A stretch of 35,741 bases of DNA, from positions 1-35,741 of IMG/VR virus record IMGVR_UViG_3300031841_002721. One strand, written 5' to 3'. Position 1 is the stretch's first letter, and the number at the start of each line of letters is the position of its first letter. The position numbers and the translations under genes are program-made. Positions 28,803 through 35,741 of the stretch are shown here, piece by piece. Origin of the DNA: a virus. Under the pieces are notes generated by a model. It made no database searches, was not told the DNA's origin, and saw only the letters and a program-made list of their open reading frames with translations.

Positions 28803-30370
28803 TCTACAGCCTTAAGTTGGGGTTGCTCTTGCTCAATACCTTGCTCTGCTAAAGCTTGTGCGCCCTGTATCATTTGATCTTTCTCAGCCTGATTTCTAAT
28901 CAACTCTTGAGGCATGCCGGTTTTCTCTCCAGCCCATCGGCCAATATCTTCCAGCTTAAATGCTAATTGAACAGCCTCTTCACCACCTGTAGCCAATGTA
29001 AACTCAATAGCCTGTTGAACTGTTATTAAGTCCTCTGAATCCTGAGTTTTGGCTAGTGGAGATGTAAACTTAATGACAACCTCTTCGCCGCCTATCTTAA
29101 TAGGTGTAACAAGACCCCTGCGCTTAAGTATCCAGTAAACCCTTTGCAGTATTGGTATCAGCACCTCACTTTGAATGCGACCATAAGCCGAACCCATACG
29201 TCCAGCAAGCTCTCTTGCCTCGTCAATGTATTGCGATGCACTAATAACACTATCGCTAGGCTCTCTAAGTGAATCAAAGAAAGCTTTCTTGATAGCTACT
29301 TGCAAATCAGAGATAACAAACATAGACAATTCTAAATTGTTACCTGTATCTAACCTTTGTAGTGATGGGTTTTGCGTTCCATTATTTGATACCGGAATAA
29401 CAATCCCTGGAGACACTTGAACAGTGTGAGGGTTGAATACGCCATCACTAATACCGGTCCACATACCAGATAAATCAATAGCGCTCTTTTGCAAGCTAAA
29501 CTCTTTAACCTTGTTAAGCGTTTTAACATCAGGCATAACCCTAATTGCTGGGCCTCTACCTCTAATCTCCCCTGCCGTTTTGGAATATCGACCAGTAACC
29601 CATGGGCTGGAATCTTCAAAACTTTCTACCCATGATAGAGACTCATCGTCTTTAGTCCATGCAACACCCCAATAAGTGCCAGTTTTAGGGTCAAATACCA
29701 TACCCTCTGTTACTTCTACATCGGCATCCGGTGTATCAGTGATAATTTCTCTTAGTTCTGACTTTACCTCAAAACCCCGCCATCTGCGCTCAATATTTCT
29801 CGCCTTAACTTTAAATCTACGCCAATGGGTTTCGATCTTACCGTTTGGACCTTCTTCATAAGCTAGGCTTATTTGAGGGATCGCTTGAAAGTTGATTGGT
29901 ATTTCGTCACTTTCCTCTTCGTCAATCATTAGTGAGCACGTACCTACCAATAAATCTAAACACGCCTCGTAAAACTGAGAGCTAAAGTTAGACCGATGGA
30001 TGTAATCAAACATTATCTCAGCTTGCTCTTGGAGGTTGTCGCGAATATCTTGCTCAGAAATGCCTTCATTATTCTCTAATTGGCGTAGAACTGCGTTGCT
30101 AGGCTCTAAATTAGCCCACCGCTGCCAGATTGGAGCAATGTTAGCCTGCATCTTGCTAGCGCCTGTCATAATTGATTCTGGAGCTGTTGAGTCAAACACT
30201 CTATCTTGTTTCTTTGCTCCCTTAGTGTCATGGTTGAATAGATTTCTATTGGGTAGGCAGTACTCATATACATCATTGAGCAAATCTTCCCATTGAAGCG
30301 CATCAGATACAGCTTTAGCTTCTCTGGTTTTTAGGTCTTTGAATGAGCCTAGATTGTCTGGTGTTTTCAT
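28799..30370 (-). CDS. Portal protein (head-to-tail connector)
   Basis: A 523-residue protein of the podovirus head-to-tail connecting type. The N-terminal part reads WEDLLNDVYEYCLPNRNLF...DRVFDSTAPESIMTGASKMQANIAPIWQRWANLEPS. The central parts include GRGPAIRVMPDVKTLNKVKEFSLQKSAIDLSG and SASQYIDEARELAGRMGSAYGRIQSEVLIPILQRVYWILKRRG, all characteristic. Twelve copies would form the ring for DNA entry and exit, docked by the terminase on one side and tail tubular A on the other. Length (about 520) fits the family. Confidence 0.92.
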   Translation of the reverse strand: MKTPDNLGSFKDLKTREAKAVSDALQWEDLLNDVYEYCLPNRNLFNHDTKGAKKQDRVFDSTAPESIMTGASKMQANIAPIWQRWANLEPSNAVLRQLENNEGISEQDIRDNLQEQAEIMFDYIHRSNFSSQFYEACLDLLVGTCSLMIDEEESDEIPINFQAIPQISLAYEEGPNGKIETHWRRFKVKARNIERRWRGFEVKSELREIITDTPDADVEVTEGMVFDPKTGTYWGVAWTKDDESLSWVESFEDSSPWVTGRYSKTAGEIRGRGPAIRVMPDVKTLNKVKEFSLQKSAIDLSGMWTGISDGVFNPHTVQVSPGIVIPVSNNGTQNPSLQRLDTGNNLELSMFVISDLQVAIKKAFFDSLREPSDSVISASQYIDEARELAGRMGSAYGRIQSEVLIPILQRVYWILKRRGLVTPIKIGGEEVVIKFTSPLAKTQDSEDLITVQQAIEFTLATGGEEAVQLAFKLEDIGRWAGEKTGMPQELIRNQAEKDQMIQGAQALAEQGIEQEQPQLKAVE

Positions 30371-30726
30371 TTGGTAGACCTGTTAGTGCGTATATTTGTT
30401 CTAGTTGTGTTAACTATTCCAGATGTACCGCTATTGCCGCGACCACCAAGCAAACTTCCTGCACCACCTCCACCTGATGAGCGCCTGCCTCCTACTGCCT
30501 CGCTGACATTTCTTGGTGCGCCTGAGAGTAATGAGACATTCCCAAGCTTGCCCCGGGCTAATGCAGCAAACTTTTCCTCTGACTTCTCTATCTCTTCATC
30601 AAGCAGGCGTTTGTTTCTTGTCTCTGCGGCCAGCTCTTCGGCTGTTTTCTTTTCCTTTTTTGGCTTTTTCTTTTCTTTCTCTCGGCCGACTAAGCTTATA
30701 TCTTTGTCCCACTTAAATAGACCCAT
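30367..30726 (-). CDS. Basic, low-complexity head-region protein (119 aa)
   Basis: A 119-residue protein in three parts. A basic N-terminus (REKEKKKPKKEKKT) is followed by a charged helix (LDEEIEKSEEKFAALARGKLG). The Gly/Ser/Arg-rich tail (GGRRSSGGGGAGSLLGGRGNSG...NTTRTNIRTNRSTK) is probably disordered. It overlaps the portal start by 4 bases and the upstream gene by 14. Basic disordered proteins next to the portal may bind packaged DNA, but this is an inference. Confidence 0.55.
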   Translation of the reverse strand: MGLFKWDKDISLVGREKEKKKPKKEKKTAEELAAETRNKRLLDEEIEKSEEKFAALARGKLGNVSLLSGAPRNVSEAVGGRRSSGGGGAGSLLGGRGNSGTSGIVNTTRTNIRTNRSTK

Positions 30727-31054
30727 TGTGCACCTTCTTGAATAGTTGATAAGGAGTTAAGCTCCACGACTTAACCCCAGTAATTAGCTTTGTAAAGCCT
30801 ACGCAGGTATTTAGTGATACCCATCTTTTTCGCTCTACTGCCTGAATTTTGACTATTATACCGTTTTCTATGAGAGTTGCATAATGATTGACTGAGTCTA
30901 TGCGAGTGACACCATGACCCGATTCATACTTAAGCCATTTGTCGCCGTCTGCTCTTATGACAAAGCAATGACTAAATCCATCCTTTAACCACCTCATCCA
31001 CCATAACGGGCGCTCAGCTTCTTTGAACACGATGTACATATCATCCGAAGACAT
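30713..31054 (-). CDS. Permuted NlpC/P60-like protein (possible hydrolase)
   Basis: A 113-residue protein with a His in HCFVI (FSHCFVI, His29) before a Cys in NTCVGFTKL (Cys84), followed by TPYQLFKKV. That order, His first and Cys later, fits circularly permuted papain-like folds of the NlpC/P60 and LRAT type. Such enzymes cut peptidoglycan peptides or act on lipids. It lies between the terminase and the portal region, so it may be carried in the virion to open the wall, which the gp16-like protein here appears unable to do. No family name can be fixed by eye. Confidence 0.5.
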   Translation of the reverse strand: MSSDDMYIVFKEAERPLWWMRWLKDGFSHCFVIRADGDKWLKYESGHGVTRIDSVNHYATLIENGIIVKIQAVERKRWVSLNTCVGFTKLITGVKSWSLTPYQLFKKVHNGSI

Positions 31055-32375
31055 TGAACTCTACTTTCATGCTGCCTGAGCGTGGCGGTGGCTTGTGAGT
31101 GTTTTGCTCATTCCATCCTAATGCTAGGGTTTGTAATGCGTCTGCTCCATGGCTAGCCCAATCATGTAAGGGTTGGTCTTTAAATACGCCCTTCTTATCA
31201 TCCCATTCATACTGATAGGACGCTAAACAGTTCAGTCCATGCTCAGCTCTCGTATCATCAATGTAAAGCCTTGGGAATATCTTCCTAACTGCTCCATGGC
31301 CTTCTGATTTAGCTCTAGGTCTCTGAACTGTTCTGAATGCTATACCCATTCTAGCAGCTGTTGATTTACGCGTCTTACCTGTGGATAACTCTCTAACCTC
31401 AATATCATGCGGGGCTAGATGTTGGCCATAGTGTATTTTATGCTTTGCTTTGAACTCTTGTAGGTATTGAATGTAGTGTTCCATGCCTTCGTTGTGATTC
31501 TCGTAGTAATGAATTAAACGTATTTCATTGCCTATTGTCTGGAAGAACCATATCGACATGGCGTCACTAATCCCTAAATCCCATGCGGTGTGAACTTCTA
31601 GCATTGGGTCGACCGGTATTGATAGTATTCTGTGATCATCTCTAGCAGTTGATAATTGAGTTGAATAGATAGCTCCAGGTATCTGAGCATCAAACGAGCA
31701 AAAGTATTCCTGCTGTATCTTTTCCTCGCTCATTCCTTCATCGCGTTCTTGCTGGATAATCTCTGGACCTATTACCGGCGAGCCATCATCACGCTTAGTG
31801 TCGTTAACTGTTAATAGCTCACAAAACCATTCTTTAGTCTTTCTAGCCATTGTGTATAACTGATAGCCGTGATTCTTGCCTCGAGCAGTATAGATAAATA
31901 CAGCCCATCCACCATTCTCAGCTAGCATCGGTCTAAAATAGTCCCATGCTTGAGGGTTTGATATTGAATATTCAGAGAATACGATACCTACTGGATTAGA
32001 GCCTACCATTGCATCATAGTTGTCAGAGCCGACTAATTGCCAGATAGAGCCGTTCTTAAGCTCTATTAGCATCTCTTGTTCATTGGTTCGTTTACGGATT
32101 GATAAAGGGAATGCTTGGTCTATTATCTTTCTACCTTGACCATCGATACCATTCCATATTGCTTTACGAGCCTGAGCTATCTTGGGGAGGCAATGCCAAT
32201 AGATACCTTTGCGCTTTAACATCATTGAAGCGGTAAAGTTTAGACTCATTGAGTCCTTCCCTGCTCGACGATGATACACAAGGCAAGCCCTTTTAACCCC
32301 ACTAGACATTGCTTGAAAGAATGGTAGCTGGTAGCTTCTAGGACTCCATTTGTAAGGAATGGTTATTTCAGTCAT
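31041..32375 (-). CDS. Terminase large subunit (ATPase and nuclease)
   Basis: A 444-residue protein. I start at the ATG at 32375 (MTEITIPYKWSPRSYQLPFF), overlapping the small-subunit stop by 8 bases, rather than at an upstream TTG. The ATPase part has the modified Walker A YHRRAGKD (34-41), Walker B IVFSEYS (131-137) and coupling motif YTARGKNH (162-169). The RNase H-like nuclease part has VHTAWDLGISD (Asp266 region) and HDWASHGADALQTLALG near the end. It cuts phage DNA and pumps it into the head through the portal. All motifs look intact. Confidence 0.93.
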   Translation of the reverse strand: MTEITIPYKWSPRSYQLPFFQAMSSGVKRACLVYHRRAGKDSMSLNFTASMMLKRKGIYWHCLPKIAQARKAIWNGIDGQGRKIIDQAFPLSIRKRTNEQEMLIELKNGSIWQLVGSDNYDAMVGSNPVGIVFSEYSISNPQAWDYFRPMLAENGGWAVFIYTARGKNHGYQLYTMARKTKEWFCELLTVNDTKRDDGSPVIGPEIIQQERDEGMSEEKIQQEYFCSFDAQIPGAIYSTQLSTARDDHRILSIPVDPMLEVHTAWDLGISDAMSIWFFQTIGNEIRLIHYYENHNEGMEHYIQYLQEFKAKHKIHYGQHLAPHDIEVRELSTGKTRKSTAARMGIAFRTVQRPRAKSEGHGAVRKIFPRLYIDDTRAEHGLNCLASYQYEWDDKKGVFKDQPLHDWASHGADALQTLALGWNEQNTHKPPPRSGSMKVEFNVFG

Positions 32376-32664
32376 CGTGGTCTGGAGTGTAATCAACTAG
32401 TTTAATTGTTAACTCACCCCCGCCATCATTCGCTATCTCTACGTTTTTAATATCAGGTAAGTATTTGTTCATTATTTTGAGTCTTTGCTCATTGGCAACT
32501 TTTAGCTTATTCAGTGAGTTAGTAAAGGATTCTTCTCCCTCATCCAGCTCTTCTATTTTTTGAATATTATCAACCAGATGTTGAACAGTGCACTTATTGC
32601 TTAACCACTCTCTAAGCGACTCTTGGCGTATAGCCCTATTCTCTTGCGCTCTTGTCTTGGCCAT
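32368..32664 (-). CDS. Terminase small subunit
   Basis: A 98-residue protein directly before the large subunit. The N-terminal region is basic and helical (AKTRAQENRAIRQESLREWLSNKCTVQHLVDNIQKIEEL), suited to DNA recognition. A coiled coil follows (SFTNSLNKLKVANEQRLKIMNKYLP), then a beta-strand and acidic end (ELTIKLVDYTPDHDD). It would recognise the packaging site and deliver DNA to the large subunit. The assignment uses position, size and layout; small subunits are too diverse for a pattern match by eye. Confidence 0.8.
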   Translation of the reverse strand: MAKTRAQENRAIRQESLREWLSNKCTVQHLVDNIQKIEELDEGEESFTNSLNKLKVANEQRLKIMNKYLPDIKNVEIANDGGGELTIKLVDYTPDHDD

Positions 32665-32822
32665 TAGTTATTTTCTCCACTATGATGAGCTAGTTTTTCG
32701 ACTTCTTTGAGTCGTTTAACAGCTTTAACTATATGATACTCTGTGTTTGAACAAAACCACTTATTGAGAGCTTGAGTGTATTTCATTCTTTCGGCTTCTA
32801 TATTGTTATTTGTTTTATCCAC
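32664..32822 (-). CDS. Small helical protein (52 aa) before the small terminase
   Basis: A GTG frame encoding MDKTNNNIEAERMKYTQALN and then a basic helical end (KWFCSNTEYHIVKAVKRLKEVEKLAHHSGENN). It overlaps the terminase small-subunit start (TAATG). It is helical throughout, with a weak AAAGG upstream. An internal ATG at residue 13 is an alternative start. Role unknown; possibly a helper of packaging. Confidence 0.5.
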   Translation of the reverse strand: MDKTNNNIEAERMKYTQALNKWFCSNTEYHIVKAVKRLKEVEKLAHHSGENN

Positions 32823-32848
32823 TATTTTCAACCTTTACGGGTCTTGTT

Positions 32849-33025
32849 TTAATCACTGTATTTACTCTTTAGTGTTCCCCATTTAATACGCTCAAATCCT
32901 TTTTCGTAATTCTTTTTGGTGACTTTGGTTTGCTTTCTTAAATGGTCGCCTTTACCGTTACCAAACTCGCTAGGGAAGTGTCTTGTTTGGGTTTTTCTGT
33001 CCAGCTTGTCGTAATGGCCTTTCAT
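32849..33025 (-). CDS. Small basic protein (58 aa)
   Basis: Starts at ATG 33025, overlapping the upstream stop (TAATG), and encodes MKGHYDKLDRKTQTRHFPSE and then a Lys-rich stretch ending YEKGFERIKWGTLKSKYSD. Very basic, with no membrane segment, so it may bind nucleic acid. It is one of several tiny genes around the terminase. Not recognised. Confidence 0.5.
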   Translation of the reverse strand: MKGHYDKLDRKTQTRHFPSEFGNGKGDHLRKQTKVTKKNYEKGFERIKWGTLKSKYSD

Positions 33026-33258
33026 TAGTATAACGCCGCACAGGTTGCCGTTGTAGATGTTGATAGCACTTTTGATGGTTGAACAGGCAGTACTTGACCT
33101 GTCGTAACAGGAAATACGATTTGATTGCCGCTTGAATCTTCTAGGTTTAGATTGCCATCAGTTAAAACATATAAAGCTCTCACCGACCTTAATACGGTTA
33201 CATCGCTTGGGGTTATGCTTCCCCATAATTTGCTTGTAGATACACTAGATTCGCTCAA
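33025..33258 (-). CDS. Spike base protein-like (RCAP_Rcc01079 type)
   Basis: A 77-residue beta-rich protein, WGSITPSDVTVLRSVRALYVLTDGNLNLEDSSGNQIVFPVTTGQVLPVQPSKVLSTSTTATCAALY. The pattern PSD...RALYV...GNL.LED..GN...F...GQVLPV.P..V..T.TTA...ALY matches the spike base family found in phages and gene transfer agents, where it supports the spike at the tail or head. It lies among small genes upstream of the terminase and just after a membrane-like protein. Confidence 0.72.
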   Translation of the reverse strand: MSESSVSTSKLWGSITPSDVTVLRSVRALYVLTDGNLNLEDSSGNQIVFPVTTGQVLPVQPSKVLSTSTTATCAALY

Positions 33259-33452
33259 AACCCTACCCCTATTTTGATAGATAGTTGATTGTAATAATTA
33301 GTTACAGCTGCAGCCACTCCAGCCAATATACCTGCATAATGCCTTAGTAGTGTTTGTCTGTCACCTTGATCAATAGTATTGTCAGGTAAAGGCAGTAAAT
33401 TAGTCGCTATTGCTAATACTGAATTACGCTTTACCGCAGTATCGATAGCCAT
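33255..33452 (-). CDS. Small hydrophobic protein (65 aa)
   Basis: A 65-residue protein with a moderately hydrophobic C-terminal half (LLRHYAGILAGVAAAVTNYYNQLSIKIGVGF). The first part is MAIDTAVKRNSVLAIATNLLPLPDNTIDQGDRQTL, rich in Ala and Leu. Phages often carry a protein like this next to the spike base protein. It may associate with the membrane or pack inside the virion. Not recognised to family level. Confidence 0.5.
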   Translation of the reverse strand: MAIDTAVKRNSVLAIATNLLPLPDNTIDQGDRQTLLRHYAGILAGVAAAVTNYYNQLSIKIGVGF

Positions 33453-33799
33453 TAACTATACCTATTAATTGTTTCAGTGATTGTACCTTTAACCTTTACG
33501 CCTAAGTTAGCAGCGTTTTCTATTCTACGCTCTACAATTGCTCTAAACTCTGATTTTCTAGCACCATTTACCATTAAGCTCATTTCTTCATAGCGTTCAG
33601 CGATTCTAAGATGCTCTACAGCTTGCGCTTGGTTCTTTGCTTTGTGCTTAGCCTCTTTGCTAGCCTCAACCTCTAAAGCTGCCTGCAGCTCCATATTGAG
33701 CTTTTCAGAGTGTTTAAGCTTAGCTTCTGCCGCTCTAGCCTTTTCGTTAGCAATATCTTCTTTGCTCGGTTTTGATGTGAATAAGTCGAAGAATCCCAT
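33452..33799 (-). CDS. Coiled-coil protein (115 aa)
   Basis: A 115-residue protein. The N-terminal tag MGFFDLFTSKPSKEDIANEK is followed by a long Ala/Glu/Lys-rich coiled coil (about 20-75) and a helical end. The short aromatic start could be an amphipathic anchor. It overlaps the structural gene upstream at a single base and ends where the next gene starts. It could be a minor tail or scaffold protein. Not recognised. Confidence 0.5.
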   Translation of the reverse strand: MGFFDLFTSKPSKEDIANEKARAAEAKLKHSEKLNMELQAALEVEASKEAKHKAKNQAQAVEHLRIAERYEEMSLMVNGARKSEFRAIVERRIENAANLGVKVKGTITETINRYS

Positions 33800-35741
33800 T
33801 ATACGAATTTTCCTTTAGTGAAGGTGACCGTGTCATCACTTACTGTAGATGTGCCTATTGTAGCAGAATCAGCATCATTTCTTAATAGTGTTGTGGTGGC
33901 GGTTTGGGTCATTTTGTTTCTACCTAGCGTAAATGCATAAGTAAGCATATTTTGATAGGTGGTAGTAGCTGCTGGCACGCTTGATGGTTGAGCATGAGTA
34001 TCCACTTCCATAACATCGACCATTTCAGCGTTTATCTCGCTTGCCGTAGGTAGTGCTGCGATTAGTGTTGGTATGTCATCGGATTGCAATTCGTTAGTAT
34101 CTGCTAGTATCAAGGCCACATCTCCACCTTTCACTGCTCCGTCAAGGTTTAATGTTGGCGTTCCGGTTCTGTTATCTGTTACAGCTTTGTAGACACCTCT
34201 AAGCTCGACATCTCCAGACGCCCCATTTAATGTAACAGTGCCTAACTCACCGCCTATAGTAAATGTATCGCTTCCTGTTATTCCTGACTGGGTTATTCCT
34301 CCGCTAAACCTTCTATATTCTGCTGTAGCAACCCCAGCCCCACTTCTGGTAAATGTTGGACTTCCAGAGCCGGCAACAGTTGAATAGCAATCGATGTGAG
34401 TAAAGTCTCCTGGACCTGATTGGGTTATTGTCGCGCCAAACCCGCATTGCTGAGCAATATAATCTGGGAGTGTTGCTGTAGCAAATATACAATCCTCAAA
34501 AAACACAGGGTTAGCGGTTGATGTCCCCACGCCAGAAACGCTTGAAAATCTTTCAAAAACAGTGCCGCCAATATTTTGACCTCCAAGGGCGAGTACTGAG
34601 CCATTACCTATTACATCATAACCTTCATAATCTCCGCCAAGCGTTAGGGTTGAGCCTGGAGTGACCTCGATTTTGTGCAACCCTGTTGATGCCAGTAAGG
34701 ATAGTAATGCAGCGCTTGTTGATACAGGGTTTCTTGCGGTTCCGTCTATATTTACCTCTGTATTGGTATTTGATGCGTTAGAATTGAACCATACCGCGCC
34801 GTTGTCGTACCCTTCAACTCCTTGAGAAAAGGCAACGAAAACTTGATCTATTGCCACCGTTGCACTAGTTAAGCCGCTTGCTTTAAAAAATCTAACCCTA
34901 ACTTTCCCCTCGTCAGCCCCATTGCCAACCATATCGACAAATAAATCAAATGAATAAACACTGTTGGCTGTTGAATTAGTTCCTTGAATGTTTCCTATTT
35001 GTTTCCATCCAGCAGTAACCCAATCGTAACCATAAACATCTACATCATCATTAACGCCATTAATATACCCAGTCACCTGAACGCTTGAGGCTGTGCCTCC
35101 GCCTATTGCAAATTCATAATAAAATTCTATAGCTCCAGCCGCATCAGTGTGAGTATGCCTTACCCCGTCGAGCGCTTCTGTATCGCTAAATAGGTTGGCG
35201 GATTGTGTTCCAGTGGTTAATGTGTAGCTTAGTGCTGCCTTATTCACTGCTGATCCAACATTGGTCAGCGTTGATAGTTGTGATTGCTTTGCTGGGGCGT
35301 TGTCGTCAGTGTAGCCTGTGCCATCATACATAGCTTCTAGGTTATCTGCTGCGGTAGCGTCTCCGCTTATTTGAGTCATATTTGCAATCACCAAATCCGC
35401 TGCCGGATCAAAGTAATCAGCGCTAGCTAGCGTTCTTGCGTTTAGCTCCGTATTTGTTGGCGCGTCATAATCCGTTAGGGCGGTGTCACATTCTGCGTTT
35501 ACTTCTGATGGGGATATATTATTAAAGGTTCCTGTAAGCAAGGCATCAAAAGCGGTAGCAGTCAGCACTACATAAGTATTTTTAACTGCTAATGCCCCTG
35601 CAACGTGAACATATATTTCCAATTGCCCCGCTGTGTCGGTGTCAGTGGCGTCCAAAGTGCACTGGTAAACGCCATTAGATATAACCGTTGCACCGCCAGA
35701 ATTTTTATTTGCTAACGTGGTTGCGCCATGCTTCCTAATTT
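33799..35741 (-). CDS. Large beta-rich phage structural protein, 5' part cut by window edge
   Basis: The frame is open to the right edge of the window, so the true start lies outside; about 646 residues are visible. The first residues read IRKHGATTLANKNSGGATVI and continue into SNGVYQCTLDATDTDTAGQLEIYVHVAGAL, a beta-sandwich pattern common near the N-terminus of phage appendage proteins. Later parts are Thr/Gly/Ala-rich with many short strands, including a parallel-strand-like stretch (about 360-540, GNGSVLALGGQNIGGTVFERFSS..., TLNGASGDVELRG). Tail, fibre or baseplate-like function is inferred from composition. It is not a normal T7-type fibre. Confidence 0.7.
   Translation of the reverse strand, partial: IRKHGATTLANKNSGGATVISNGVYQCTLDATDTDTAGQLEIYVHVAGALAVKNTYVVLTATAFDALLTGTFNNISPSEVNAECDTALTDYDAPTNTELNARTLASADYFDPAADLVIANMTQISGDATAADNLEAMYDGTGYTDDNAPAKQSQLSTLTNVGSAVNKAALSYTLTTGTQSANLFSDTEALDGVRHTHTDAAGAIEFYYEFAIGGGTASSVQVTGYINGVNDDVDVYGYDWVTAGWKQIGNIQGTNSTANSVYSFDLFVDMVGNGADEGKVRVRFFKASGLTSATVAIDQVFVAFSQGVEGYDNGAVWFNSNASNTNTEVNIDGTARNPVSTSAALLSLLASTGLHKIEVTPGSTLTLGGDYEGYDVIGNGSVLALGGQNIGGTVFERFSSVSGVGTSTANPVFFEDCIFATATLPDYIAQQCGFGATITQSGPGDFTHIDCYSTVAGSGSPTFTRSGAGVATAEYRRFSGGITQSGITGSDTFTIGGELGTVTLNGASGDVELRGVYKAVTDNRTGTPTLNLDGAVKGGDVALILADTNELQSDDIPTLIAALPTASEINAEMVDVMEVDTHAQPSSVPAATTTYQNMLTYAFTLGRNKMTQTATTTLLRNDADSATIGTSTVSDDTVTFTKGKFV

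Noticed and set aside
1-35741. CRISPR array or insertion sequence
   Set aside because: I saw no regularly spaced repeats, transposase or terminal inverted repeats of an IS element.

Overview
The window is most of the genome of a short-tailed (podovirus-type) bacteriophage, AT-rich, with standard sigma70-like promoters. That fits a gammaproteobacterial, probably aquatic, host; the host is an inference. All genes but one lie on the minus strand, so genes are read from high to low coordinates. The genes are tightly packed, with many ATGA and TAATG stop/start overlaps. Both ends cut through genes (1-542 and 33799-35741), so a further stretch that I cannot see joins the lysis end to the terminase end. 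I see no integrase, CI-type repressor, RNA polymerase or DNA polymerase.

Read in transcription order, 35741 to 15089 is the virion module. It runs from beta-rich tail-associated proteins and a spike base protein through the terminase pair, a possible circularly permuted NlpC/P60-type enzyme, the portal, scaffold and major capsid (with its own promoter and leader). It then continues through the tail tubular proteins A and B, three internal (ejection) proteins and a T7-fibre-like tailspike with a beta-helix. From 15065 to 12696 a strong promoter with a palindromic operator opens an operon. That operon starts with a ribbon-helix-helix-like protein and continues with small membrane and unknown proteins.

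From 12705 to 12016 a second strong promoter precedes about 500 nt without a convincing gene. Read on the minus strand, this stretch can form a 25-pair helix crossed by two further helices, a tRNA-like domain with a long insertion, and a closed 94-nt hairpin domain. Two tRNA-Arg genes (ACG and TCT) with encoded CCA follow directly. This is the most unusual part of the window.

From 11973 to 6347 is the early and DNA-modification region. It holds a GIY-YIG/T5orf172-type protein, many small proteins, a replication-protein-like gene, a PAPS-reductase-like PP-loop gene between 37-bp direct repeats, a cytosine-C5 DNA methyltransferase, and the only plus-strand gene. That gene, a small ribbon-helix-helix protein, has a promoter that overlaps a divergent minus-strand one. 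From 6350 to 3085 is the recombination set: ERF annealing protein, SSB-like protein with an acidic tail, a NinB-like protein, a small HExxH metallopeptidase and NinG, closed by a terminator.

From 2989 to 542 is a short promoter/leader-peptide/terminator unit and then the lysis cassette: M15 endolysin, holin-like protein and overlapping spanins, with several small membrane proteins. The phage probably uses the host replication and transcription machinery. It brings its own recombination, DNA methylation, packaging and lysis functions.
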